Assembly: GCA_025656435.1 (NCBI GenBank)
Contig: JAHXHT010000119.1
Coordinates: 1 to 7,342, forward strand
Length of the DNA stretch: 7,342 nt
Source of the DNA: Candidatus Thiodiazotropha sp. (ex Gloverina cf. vestifex)
GTDB taxonomy: Bacteria > Pseudomonadota > Gammaproteobacteria > Chromatiales > Chromatiaceae
Direction of reading: 5' to 3'
Shown here: one piece after another, positions 1 through 6,339 of the stretch
How the letters are laid out: each line of letters opens with the position of its first letter
Numbering within the stretch: position 1 is the first letter of the stretch
Position numbers and translations under genes: made by a program
The notes under the pieces: model-generated
Told to the model about the DNA's origin: nothing
The model's input: the letters and a program-made list of their open reading frames with translations, nothing else
Databases searched by the model: none

Positions 1-1
1 A

Positions 2-136
2 CAGTCACAATTACGGCCATACAACCGCGCCTACGCCTATCGGGGACTAATCGCCTCGGCTTTCAGCCTTCCATGGCGATCAGCGTATGTGTTCACAAGC
101 CCTAGAAACCCCAAAGATCAACCGTTGATTGGCTGA
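2..136 (+). CDS. possible 3' end of an ORF entering from the left edge (unrecognised)
   Basis: The second plus-strand frame is open from the left edge for 44 codons and ends at a TGA at 134-136. Its translation resembles no family I know. The other plus frames close at about 50 and 102, and the minus frames are also broken. An open run of this length is not unlikely by chance, and the stop lies inside the 3' arm of the inverted repeat at 113-141. It could be the tail of a gene followed directly by its terminator, or simply non-coding DNA. Only the sequence to the left of the window can decide. Confidence 0.15.
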   Translation, partial: QSQLRPYNRAYAYRGLIASAFSLPWRSAYVFTSPRNPKDQPLIG

Positions 137-141
137 TCTTT
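113..141. repeat. nested inverted repeat, possible terminator or operator
   Basis: AAAGATCA (113-120) is perfectly complementary to TGATCTTT (134-141). Inside it, ATCAA (117-121) pairs with TTGAT (125-129) around a 3-nt centre, so two alternative hairpins share the same left half. There is no clear T-run on the plus side, so it is at best a weak terminator for anything entering from the left. The repeated GATCA/TGATC half-sites would also suit a dimeric regulator acting on the small gene downstream. The function is not determined. Confidence 0.4.
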
Positions 142-186
142 ATCCCGCAAATTGGCATCTAAGCCCATTGTTTGGACGTATCTCCC

Positions 187-285
187 ATGAAGCGTTCATT
201 CAGTCGTCCTAAAGTTAAGCACTACCGGGCCGCTAAATTGATCAACGACGACACACACAGATGCTATGCAGGAGGTGCGTCATGA
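187..285 (+). CDS. possible 32-residue basic leader ORF, coupled to the next gene
   Basis: An ATG at 187 opens 32 codons beginning MKRSFSRPKVKHYRAAK and ends at TGA 283-285. The stop shares an ATGA with the start of the following small gene (282), the classic arrangement for translational coupling. The peptide has a basic N-terminal half and no membrane segment. Against it, no good Shine-Dalgarno precedes the ATG (only GGA at 174-176), an upstream TTG at 172 is an alternative start, and an ORF this short can arise by chance. It is listed because the overlap is exact, not because the product is recognised. Confidence 0.25.
   Translation: MKRSFSRPKVKHYRAAKLINDDTHRCYAGGAS
270..276 (+). promoter_or_regulatory. 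strong Shine-Dalgarno AGGAGGT
   Basis: AGGAGGT lies 5 nt before the ATG at 282. This decides the start of the small gene in favour of 282 over the in-frame ATG at 261, which has no ribosome site at a useful distance and sits upstream of this one. Confidence 0.8.
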
Positions 286-482
286 AAGCAGTCTACGATA
301 TGAGTACAGGTCGGATGTTGACATCCAATTTGTCGACCGAGCGCCCGCAACGGCTGGTTTCAGACACCACCACTCCCGAGTTGCAGCTGCAGCTAGTGGT
401 ACCCGAATCCATCCCGGAGAGGACACTTCCCCCTGAGCTGGCCCTGGCGGACCTAAACGCCTTTATGAAAAAAATGAGCTGA
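282..482 (+). CDS. small protein of unknown function, 66 residues
   Basis: I do not recognise this protein. It begins MKAVYDMSTGRML, has a Thr/Pro-rich middle with PESIP and TLPPE, and ends in a short likely helix (ELALADLNAFMKKM). It has no cysteine, signal peptide or membrane segment, and acidic and basic residues are nearly balanced, so it is probably a soluble cytoplasmic protein. That it is a real gene is supported by the near-ideal AGGAGGT ribosome site with 5-nt spacing and by the intrinsic terminator starting 28 nt after the stop. It stands alone on the plus strand, convergent with the Rieske gene. A possible 32-codon ORF overlaps its start by ATGA. No good promoter was found; TTGGCA at 152-157 resembles a -35 box but lacks a convincing -10. 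A small regulatory or accessory protein is possible, but nothing in the sequence shows it. Confidence 0.65.
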   Translation: MKAVYDMSTGRMLTSNLSTERPQRLVSDTTTPELQLQLVVPESIPERTLPPELALADLNAFMKKMS

Positions 483-509
483 GCGGGAGATCTTCTCCGG
501 ACACCCTCT

Positions 510-534
510 AGCCGGGCCAAACGCCCGGCTTTTT
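510..534 (+). terminator. Rho-independent terminator of the 66-residue gene
   Basis: A perfect 8-bp GC-rich stem, AGCCGGGC (510-517) with GCCCGGCT (523-530), encloses the loop CAAAC and runs into a short T tract (530-534). It lies 28 nt after the stop of the small gene. On the minus strand the same stem has no T tract behind it, so it reads as a one-way terminator. Confidence 0.85.
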
Positions 535-576
535 AGTGCCTGGTAACACTATTTTACTTTGCGTTACCTGGCACTA
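534..576. repeat. imperfect 14-bp inverted repeat at the convergent gene junction
   Basis: TAGTGCCTGGTAAC (534-547) and GTTACCTGGCACTA (563-576) form inverted arms with one central mismatch and a 15-nt A/T-rich loop. The right arm contains the TAG stop codon of the minus-strand Rieske gene (574-576), and the left arm abuts the T tract of the plus-strand terminator. It could protect or end the minus-strand transcript, but no T-run follows on that strand, so ordinary intrinsic termination is not shown. Confidence 0.6.
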
Positions 577-930
577 AATCATCACAAACACCCTTCCCGA
601 TTCCATACGCAGGGGAATCGAATTCAGATGTTGCCCGGCACAGGGCCCGCGCAGGCAATAGCCGTCCTCGATACGAAACAGCGCCCCATGGGTGGCACAC
701 TGTATATATCGGTCCGTAAAATCTAGAAAACGATCTGGCTGCCACTCCAGATTTACCCCCGTATGAGGACAACGGTTACGGTAGGCAAAAAGACATCCAC
801 CCTTTTGCAGTAAGATAACCTCCACTGTTCCGTTCGATAATTCCAGCGTAACCCCACGACTGCCCGGATCGGGAAGGTCATCAATCTCTGGGAGGGGGAG
901 CCACTCAGGCACAACCACTACCCAAGCCAT
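574..930 (-). CDS. Rieske [2Fe-2S] domain protein, small ferredoxin type
   Basis: This is a single-domain Rieske protein of 118 residues, probably a soluble electron carrier. Both cluster-binding boxes are intact: C-P-H-T-G at residues 54-58 (Cys54, His56) and C-A-T-H-G at 78-82 (Cys78, His81). They are followed by the GPCxGxxL segment typical of the small Rieske fold. No signal peptide or membrane anchor is present, unlike bc1-complex Rieske proteins, and no oxygenase catalytic domain follows. The start is uncertain. ATG 930 overlaps the end of the kinase gene by 26 nt and has no clear Shine-Dalgarno. A GTG at 912 would begin PEWLPLPEI, close to where the fold starts, and overlap by only 8 nt. 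The longer TTG at 969 is unlikely. The overlap implies translational coupling to the kinase as the last gene of the unit. Its redox partner cannot be deduced from the sequence. Confidence 0.9.
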   Translation of the reverse strand: MAWVVVVPEWLPLPEIDDLPDPGSRGVTLELSNGTVEVILLQKGGCLFAYRNRCPHTGVNLEWQPDRFLDFTDRYIQCATHGALFRIEDGYCLRGPCAGQHLNSIPLRMESGRVFVMI

Positions 931-1780
931 CAAAACCGATTTGCCCACACTTTTTTCCAGCCAACTCAATGGCCTGATGTAATGCCTGGTGCGGACTTTT
1001 GCCTGACAGCAGGCCGTGGATCACACCGGCATTGAAAACATCTCCCGCCCCCAGCGTGTCACGTACCGCATCAGGGTGATAGGCCGGCAGATACTGAGCG
1101 TCTCCCTCACCAGAGAAACACCAGCCCCCAACATCCCCCCAAGCAGCAAACAGTAACGCCGTCGGATTATCCCGCCTCACTGCTGCGAACAGTTCCAATG
1201 GATCATGCCAGCCCATGGCTTCCGCATAGGTGCGGGAAAACAGCAGCACATCGGCTAAGGAAAAAAGTCGTTCAATGCCATCCCGGGGCTGCTCCACTTC
1301 CAGGGAGATCCTGGCGTGACCGGCCCGCCGGCGAGACAATGTCAGCATGCGCTGACAGTCACTGACATTTCTTCCCTCAAAGTGGATCCAGTCAAAATGG
1401 GCCATATTAATTGAAGAGAAAGCTTCAATATCGAGTTCTGGCAAATCCCGATAGTGAATAATGGTTCGGGATGCTCTCTCCCGACTCAGGAGGATGTAGG
1501 AGGTGGGTGTCACACCCTCCCGAAGGGTCTTCGCCCAACGGATATCGATATGATGGCGTTCGAAATCCCCGACAACCTGTCGAGCAGACACATCATCAGC
1601 TAAAACACCCGCCCAACTACAATGATGACCCAGCTGACTCAACACGACGAGGGTATTGGCTGCGTTACCCCCTCGACTCAATCGACGTGGGGCTGCGCGT
1701 TGCTTCGAATCTTCGGCAGGGTAACTCGCCACAGTATCGATGATGTCGAGCGTGGCAACACCAACGCCAAGTACCTGCAT
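905..1780 (-). CDS. PfkB-family sugar kinase, ketohexokinase (fructokinase)-like
   Basis: This is a cytoplasmic kinase of 291 residues, full length for the PfkB/ribokinase family. It resembles animal ketohexokinase, which makes fructose 1-phosphate from fructose and ATP, more than the usual bacterial fructokinases. The resemblance was recognised from memory, not by search: YPAED at 20-24, RGGNAANT at 36-43, WIHFEGRN at 131-138, EVEQPR at 161-166, and DTLGAGDVFNA at 241-251 followed by AGKKCG and GFDG. The residues matching the human fructose contacts are kept (Asp12, Asp24, Gly38, Asn39, Asn42), as is the catalytic base Asp247 in GAGD. The start is ATG 1780, with AGAGG at 1789-1793 spaced 8 nt. 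It lies 69 bp after the coiled-coil gene and overlaps the Rieske start. The true substrate could be another ketose or a nucleoside, because PfkB members are easily mis-assigned. Confidence 0.9.
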   Translation of the reverse strand: MQVLGVGVATLDIIDTVASYPAEDSKQRAAPRRLSRGGNAANTLVVLSQLGHHCSWAGVLADDVSARQVVGDFERHHIDIRWAKTLREGVTPTSYILLSRERASRTIIHYRDLPELDIEAFSSINMAHFDWIHFEGRNVSDCQRMLTLSRRRAGHARISLEVEQPRDGIERLFSLADVLLFSRTYAEAMGWHDPLELFAAVRRDNPTALLFAAWGDVGGWCFSGEGDAQYLPAYHPDAVRDTLGAGDVFNAGVIHGLLSGKSPHQALHQAIELAGKKCGQIGFDGLGSGCA

Positions 1781-1788
1781 CAGGCGGA

Positions 1789-1793
1789 CCTCT
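1789..1793 (-). promoter_or_regulatory. Shine-Dalgarno AGAGG of the kinase gene
   Basis: On the minus strand AGAGG stands 8 nt before ATG 1780. It is the clearest ribosome site in the minus-strand unit, and it suggests that the kinase is translated independently of the coiled-coil gene upstream. Confidence 0.6.
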
Positions 1794-1810
1794 GGAAAGA
1801 ATGCGTATGG

Positions 1811-1827
1811 AGAGCTACGGAAGCTCT
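1811..1827. repeat. small inverted repeat between coiled-coil and kinase genes
   Basis: AGAGCT (1811-1816) and AGCTCT (1822-1827) form a 6-bp hairpin with a 5-nt loop in the 69-bp gap. No T tract follows on the minus strand, so it is not a convincing terminator. It partly overlaps the IS-end-like motif at 1819-1836. Confidence 0.35.
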
Positions 1828-1836
1828 GAACAAGTC
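1819..1836 (+). repeat. motif matching the IS5-type end at 7259 (16 of 18 bases)
   Basis: GGAAGCTCTGAACAAGTC here matches GGAAGCTCTGAACGAATC at 7259-7276, with the first 13 bases identical and the same orientation. A chance copy of one specified 13-mer in a window this size is expected only about 2 times in 10,000. No transposase or second end is visible, and the preceding bases are CTAC rather than the CTAG at the other copy. It could be a solo end left by a decayed element, or coincidence. Confidence 0.4.
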
Positions 1837-1849
1837 TGGGAGGGTCAGA

Positions 1850-4800
1850 TTACTTTTTGCGGAACAGACGTCCAAGCCCTGACTTTCTCGAATCGGTGTC
1901 GCCACTCAGCCCATCTTCACGCATGCGGCTTGATGCCGAGCGGGACCCAAGTTGCACGGAAGGCTCATCCAATCCACCCGTCTTGCGTAGCAGCAGTTCC
2001 AGCTTGCGCTTCAGCTGGTCGACCTCTTTATCCCGGTCTTCTACGGCATCTTCCAATGATCGGCACTGATTCTGTGACATACGAAGCAGATGATCCTTCT
2101 CGGAAAGCGACTGTTGTATGGAGACCATCTCCTGGCGAACAGCCTGCTGATCAGCAACATCATCCACATCACGGCTATCAGCATCGCTCAGTTTGGAAGT
2201 CGCATCCTGCAGCTGCAGCCTCATCTGCTCCAAATCTTCGTGAGCCTGTCGACGCACCATATCAAGCTCGGTCTTCAGAGCAGAGAGCTGCTCATCATTG
2301 CCGAAGGACTGAACATCCTGGATCTGCTCCACATAGGTTTCAATCACACTACGAAGCTCACCGACTTCTCGCCGCATCCGCTTCGCTTCGGCCTTTGCCT
2401 CATCCCGTTCCAGTTCATAGTTATCCGCCTTGATCCGCAGCTCCTCCATTTGCACGAGCAGATCGTCGGCCAAATTGGAATCTGAGGCATGCTCACGAAA
2501 ACCACTCATTTCAGAGTGGAGGTGATCATTCTCATTTACCAGGTCAGTGTACTGTCCTCGAATCTCGCTAAGCTGGCTGGCTAGCCTGTCGCGCTCTTCG
2601 GCCAGCAATTTCTGCTCGCGTGCCAGCGTCTCTTTCTCCAGCACCAAGGCGTCCATGTCTTCACCAAGCATCTCGATGGCGGTCTCCTGCACCTGACGCT
2701 CGCGCCTGAGCACATCAGTCTGCTGAGCCTGCTTCTCCACCTTTTTACGCTTGGCTTCTGCCACTTCCAATGCATTGCGCAACTCACTGATTTCCGTATC
2801 TGTGTCATCTGTCAGCTGGCTCTCCATTTCCAACTGGACTTCACGCAGACCAGAGATTTCCCGCTTCAGTGTCATAATCTTTTCTTCAGCCTGATGCAAT
2901 GCCTGTTGGGTGCTTTCCAGTTCACCCTTATCCGCGCGCTGCTCATTGTCCGCCTTTGCTGTTTCCAACTCAGAACGTAAAGCCTCAAGCTGTTGTTGAT
3001 CCTCTTCGATCCTGCTCGTAAGGTCCGCCTCTTTCTCCTGCGCTGCGGCTTCCAATTTCCCGACTGTCTCTTCGAGTTCGGACTTTGCCGTCTGCAACGT
3101 TTGCTTTTCACTTTCTAACGCGGCCTGTGCAGTCTTGGATGTCTGTACCGCTGACTGACTCCCGGAGAGTGACTGCTGAAGCGCCTCCACCTCCTTGATT
3201 CGCTGATTCAGGGCAGCGTCTTGATTCTCTTGCCGATGTTCAAGCTGTGCCTGCAGATTGGCCACTTCCTGTTCCAACTCCGCCTTGAGAGAACCAAGCT
3301 CCTGCTTGGCCAGCTGTAGTTCTGCATCGGATTCAGAGGCCTGCTTCCAGGCATCCTGACCGGCGGTGATTTCCTGCTGTAGTTGTTCCGTCAGCTGGCT
3401 TGTCTCACTTTGTGCCTGCTCCAGGGCCTGTTGCAGATCAGCCACTTTGGCTTCCACTGCTTGCAAAGATTTACGTGACTCATCAAGACCTTGTTCGGAA
3501 ATCTCAACCGCCTCTTCCGCGGTCTTCAACGAGCGCTGCAGAAAAGCGGCTGTCTGGTGCTCCTGCTCCAGCAGCGCCTCCGTCTCCACCCGCTTCTCCT
3601 GCTGACTACTGATCTCGGCTTGCGCTACCTCTAACTGTGCATTGAGCCCCTGGACCGCAACATTAACGGCTGACTGAGCGTCGCCTGCGAGTTGCTTCTC
3701 AGCCTCCAGCGCCTCTCTTAGCTCTCCCAGCTGTCCATCCGACTCTTCCTGAAGCTGCTGCAATGACGCTTCCAACTGCTGGCGGGAGTTCCTGAGTTCT
3801 TCGACAGTTTGGTGGGACTGCTCCAGGTCACTCCTCAACGAGTCCATTGCGTTGTTGTATTGGGCCTCAGCATCCGAGCCAGCCTCCTGGATAGCCTCCA
3901 GTTCCTTCTCCAGGCTTGCACGACGTTCATTCAGGGATTGTGATTCGTTGCTGAGCTCGGCCACACGGGCAGTTTCCGCTCGCAACCGATCTTCCAGCCC
4001 TGCCTTCTCCTGCTGCAGGTTTTGCTGTACCGATTCCTGCGCCCCAACCTGGGACTGTAGCGACTCGACCTGTTGCTGCAACTCGGCAATCTCGGCTTTT
4101 GATTGTTCAAACGACTCATTGGCAGTCTGATTTGCCGCTTCGATCTCTGTCTGCAGTGCCGATTCTTTCTGTTGATAATCGGCCTGTACCTGTTCCAGCT
4201 GTTGACAGGATTCACTCAGTGATTGCTCAAGTGCCGTTTTCGCTTGTTGCAGATCAGGGATATCGTTGCCCGAGGCCTCTGTGATTTGCTCGACTTTACC
4301 GTTAGTCTCATCGAGTGCGGTCTGCAGTTCTGCGACTTTTTGCTGGTGTGAGGATTGTGCCTGATCGAGGGCTTCCTGAGCCTCTGTTAAAGCACTCCGA
4401 AGCGTCTCGATCTCCTGTATTCGAGAAGACTGTGTGGCATCACGCTCTTCTTCGAGCTTTTGTAGTGAACACTCCAGGTCGAACCGCTCACCCGAGAACC
4501 GAGCAAGATCATCAGCAGATTGCTTGCGGAATGTTTCACTACTCTCCTGCAGTTCTGCAAGCTCAGCGGTCACCCGCTCAAACTCGTCCTGCTTCTGTTG
4601 TGTTTGTAGTTGATCGCCCTGTTGCTGTTCCCTCGCTGTCTCAAGCTGTAGCTGAAGTTCCGTGATCTCTTCTTTAAGTCGCCCTTGTTGAGTCTCGTGC
4701 CGAGACTGTAGATCCTTTAGCTGTGTCTGCAGATCGACATCCTGCTGGCGGAATTCATCGCTTAGCTTACGCGCGCTTTCCAGCTCCTCCTGAACGGCTG

Positions 4801-5059
4801 AAAGGCGTTCCTCAAGGCCTTTATAGCGCTCCAAGTCAGACCTAATGGTGTCAACCTCAGCAGCAGCCGCCTCAGCAGTTGCCAGCGAAGTACGCAGGGC
4901 CTCGATCTCATGCTGAAACTCTTCCTGCGTCGCATGTGAACCCTCTTCATCACTCTCCTGCCGTTGCTTGGCTACAGCCAAGGCCTGTTTCAAGAGCTTG
5001 ATCTCGGTCTGTCTCTGTTTCAGCTCTTCTTCAAACTGCCGCTCAGTCTCAATCAGCAT
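1850..5059 (-). CDS. giant coiled-coil protein, about 1069 residues, unknown function
   Basis: Almost the whole chain is predicted long coiled coil by inspection: it is very rich in Gln, Glu, Leu, Ala and Ser with heptad-like spacing. It has only two prolines (about residue 268 and in the C-terminal tail), three cysteines and one tryptophan. There is no Walker A or ABC signature, so it is not an SMC or Rad50 ATPase despite the superficial similarity. No signal peptide or membrane segment is seen. The last 44 residues leave the coil, are Ser/Gly-rich and end in a basic, partly hydrophobic tip, GLGRLFRKK. I chose ATG 5059 because its 11-nt overlap with the upstream stop fits coupling. ATG 5095 or TTG 5137 would add residues containing the prolines of QPSPMPNRW and overlap by 47 or 89 nt. 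A filament, spacer or scaffold role working with the sensor encoded upstream is likely but inferred. Confidence 0.85.
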   Translation of the reverse strand: MLIETERQFEEELKQRQTEIKLLKQALAVAKQRQESDEEGSHATQEEFQHEIEALRTSLATAEAAAAEVDTIRSDLERYKGLEERLSAVQEELESARKLSDEFRQQDVDLQTQLKDLQSRHETQQGRLKEEITELQLQLETAREQQQGDQLQTQQKQDEFERVTAELAELQESSETFRKQSADDLARFSGERFDLECSLQKLEEERDATQSSRIQEIETLRSALTEAQEALDQAQSSHQQKVAELQTALDETNGKVEQITEASGNDIPDLQQAKTALEQSLSESCQQLEQVQADYQQKESALQTEIEAANQTANESFEQSKAEIAELQQQVESLQSQVGAQESVQQNLQQEKAGLEDRLRAETARVAELSNESQSLNERRASLEKELEAIQEAGSDAEAQYNNAMDSLRSDLEQSHQTVEELRNSRQQLEASLQQLQEESDGQLGELREALEAEKQLAGDAQSAVNVAVQGLNAQLEVAQAEISSQQEKRVETEALLEQEHQTAAFLQRSLKTAEEAVEISEQGLDESRKSLQAVEAKVADLQQALEQAQSETSQLTEQLQQEITAGQDAWKQASESDAELQLAKQELGSLKAELEQEVANLQAQLEHRQENQDAALNQRIKEVEALQQSLSGSQSAVQTSKTAQAALESEKQTLQTAKSELEETVGKLEAAAQEKEADLTSRIEEDQQQLEALRSELETAKADNEQRADKGELESTQQALHQAEEKIMTLKREISGLREVQLEMESQLTDDTDTEISELRNALEVAEAKRKKVEKQAQQTDVLRRERQVQETAIEMLGEDMDALVLEKETLAREQKLLAEERDRLASQLSEIRGQYTDLVNENDHLHSEMSGFREHASDSNLADDLLVQMEELRIKADNYELERDEAKAEAKRMRREVGELRSVIETYVEQIQDVQSFGNDEQLSALKTELDMVRRQAHEDLEQMRLQLQDATSKLSDADSRDVDDVADQQAVRQEMVSIQQSLSEKDHLLRMSQNQCRSLEDAVEDRDKEVDQLKRKLELLLRKTGGLDEPSVQLGSRSASSRMREDGLSGDTDSRKSGLGRLFRKK

Positions 5060-6236
5060 CTTTTTGATGCTTATCGATTTCCACCTGTTGGGCATTGGAG
5101 AGGGCTGCAGACTCCTCGCTGTCCCGATTGAAATCAATTACATTATTTGACGGTGGCTCATCTTCTCGCTGCTCGATTCCCATCTGCACAGCAAGCTCCG
5201 CCCAACCCGTATCAAGCACGAAGACTTCCGCACCGCGCTCAGTCAGCAGATAAGCTGCTGTCGCTGACTGCCCGACTTCAGCCCCATAAACCATATAAGG
5301 GCGATCCATGGCGAGACTGGATGCCTGGAAACGAAGAGAGAAAAAGGGTAGATTGATTGCCCCGGGCAGATGTCCGGCCTCATACTCCTCAGGGGTTCGA
5401 ACGTCGAGCCATAGGGCGCCATCCTCTACATTTGCACACGCCTTCTCGTAAGTGACCGTATGCGACAGGGGCTGTTTAACCAGATCGATGAAATCCCTTT
5501 TACTGAGACGCACCAAAACCCCGTCAGTTAGCATGGTGACGGTACTGCTTCTCGGCTTGTCTGAGATCAGCGCCTCTTCACCAAAACCCTTGCCTACTCG
5601 CAGCTTGGCCAGCTCAACCGGTGCATGACCGGCTTCCGGGGTACGTGTCACACTACACTCGCCCTTGCTGATCAGATAGAAAAAATCGCCCTCATCGCCC
5701 TGATTGATAACGACATCCCCGGCTTTGACCCCAACCTCTTCCATACGCATCATGACGCGCTGCAGGTTGGCGGGGGGGATCTGCTGAAAGACCGAAGATT
5801 GCAGTAACAGACTCATCCAGTCGCCACCGGAAGGCCCTTCGAGATCGCTCACCTCGTAACTGGCACTGTGGCTGCGGGCCAGCATGTCGCTGAGCATACG
5901 GCTGTCGATACGCACGTAGGTGACCGCCGTCTTGGCCTGGGCGGAGTGTTTACGGGGGAGTTGGTGAGCCAGGGCGAAGCGCGCTGTTTGTGTACCGCTG
6001 CTGACGAGATCCATCTCTTTCTGCCCTGACAAGAGCGCAATAGTGCCTGAGAGCAGATAAATATTCTGGTGGTCGGTATCACCCTCTCTGAAGAGGTATT
6101 GCCCTTTTTTTACCTTTTCGACCACAACACGGCTGAGCAGATTACCCAACTGCTCGTCTGACAAGGTATTCAGCGGCACCAGGTTTTTTAACAGGGCATC
6201 GTCAGTTTTGCTATTCGGCACGGCCATTCTTAACAT
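5049..6236 (-). CDS. cyclic-nucleotide-binding-like protein with C-terminal (inactive) rhodanese domain
   Basis: The protein has 395 residues and three modules. A degenerate cNMP-binding-like domain at about 15-125 keeps the KKGQYLFREGD start but no phosphate cassette. A better preserved one follows at about 142-255, with KAGDVVINQGDEGD and the cassette FGEEALISDKPRSS at 218-231, including Glu220 and Arg229, so nucleotide binding is possible here. A rhodanese fold occupies about 262-352, with WLDVRTPEEYEAGHLPGAINLPF. Its active-site loop reads VYGAEVGQS, with Gly318 where the catalytic Cys belongs, so sulfur transfer is not expected. No helix-turn-helix follows either sensor domain, so it is not a CRP/FNR transcription factor. 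The tail is acidic and polar. ATG 6236 is used; ATG 6227 is equally possible, and neither has a strong ribosome site. It is the first gene of the minus-strand unit. A cytoplasmic sensor or adaptor for the coiled-coil partner is inferred. Confidence 0.9.
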   Translation of the reverse strand: MLRMAVPNSKTDDALLKNLVPLNTLSDEQLGNLLSRVVVEKVKKGQYLFREGDTDHQNIYLLSGTIALLSGQKEMDLVSSGTQTARFALAHQLPRKHSAQAKTAVTYVRIDSRMLSDMLARSHSASYEVSDLEGPSGGDWMSLLLQSSVFQQIPPANLQRVMMRMEEVGVKAGDVVINQGDEGDFFYLISKGECSVTRTPEAGHAPVELAKLRVGKGFGEEALISDKPRSSTVTMLTDGVLVRLSKRDFIDLVKQPLSHTVTYEKACANVEDGALWLDVRTPEEYEAGHLPGAINLPFFSLRFQASSLAMDRPYMVYGAEVGQSATAAYLLTERGAEVFVLDTGWAELAVQMGIEQREDEPPSNNVIDFNRDSEESAALSNAQQVEIDKHQKDAD

Positions 6237-6302
6237 TGCTCGGGAATCTTGATCCTTAAAAGGTCTCTATCACCTATTATTTAGCGGCACCCTGCCTGAA
6301 AG

Positions 6303-6326
6303 CTGAAAGAGATTTTCCTCTCTCAG
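6303..6326. repeat. hairpin in the divergent intergenic region
   Basis: CTGAAAGAG (6303-6311) pairs with CTCTCTCAG (6318-6326) with one mismatch and a 6-nt loop. A tandem CTGAAAG (6296-6302 and 6303-6309) precedes it. If transcription of the sensor gene begins upstream of it, the hairpin would sit in the 5' leader of that minus-strand mRNA. No function is shown. Confidence 0.4.
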
Positions 6327-6339
6327 GGACTACAGAACC

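Noticed and set aside
1..260. tRNA, other structured RNA or CRISPR
   Set aside because: No cloverleaf, no regularly spaced direct repeats and no known RNA motif were found; only the inverted repeat at 113-141 stands out.
931..969. Longer Rieske start at TTG 969
   Set aside because: TTG is a rare start, the extension overlaps the kinase gene by 65 nt and adds residues upstream of the normal fold start.
1471..1743. 90-codon plus-strand frame opposite the kinase gene
   Set aside because: Antisense to a well-conserved PfkB gene, with low-complexity unrecognisable translation and no ribosome site.
1801..2433. 210-codon plus-strand open frame opposite the coiled-coil 3' end
   Set aside because: It lies antisense to a clearly coding frame, its translation is Pro/His/Ser-rich with no family resemblance, and the low stop density is explained by the Gln/Glu/Leu-rich codons of the opposite strand.
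1850..5059. SMC or Rad50 type chromosome-segregation ATPase
   Set aside because: The long coiled coil invites this label, but there are no N- or C-terminal ATPase heads, no Walker A motif and no ABC signature.
5060..5137. Longer coiled-coil start at TTG 5137
   Set aside because: It would overlap the sensor gene by 89 nt and add a proline-containing stretch that is simply the other frame of that gene.
5772..5778. Run of seven G in the sensor gene as a phase-variation tract
   Set aside because: The reading frame is intact through it, seven bases is short for slippage control, and it encodes an ordinary Ile-Pro-Pro stretch.
5049..6236. CRP/FNR transcription factor
   Set aside because: The cNMP-binding-like domains are followed by a rhodanese fold, not by a helix-turn-helix.
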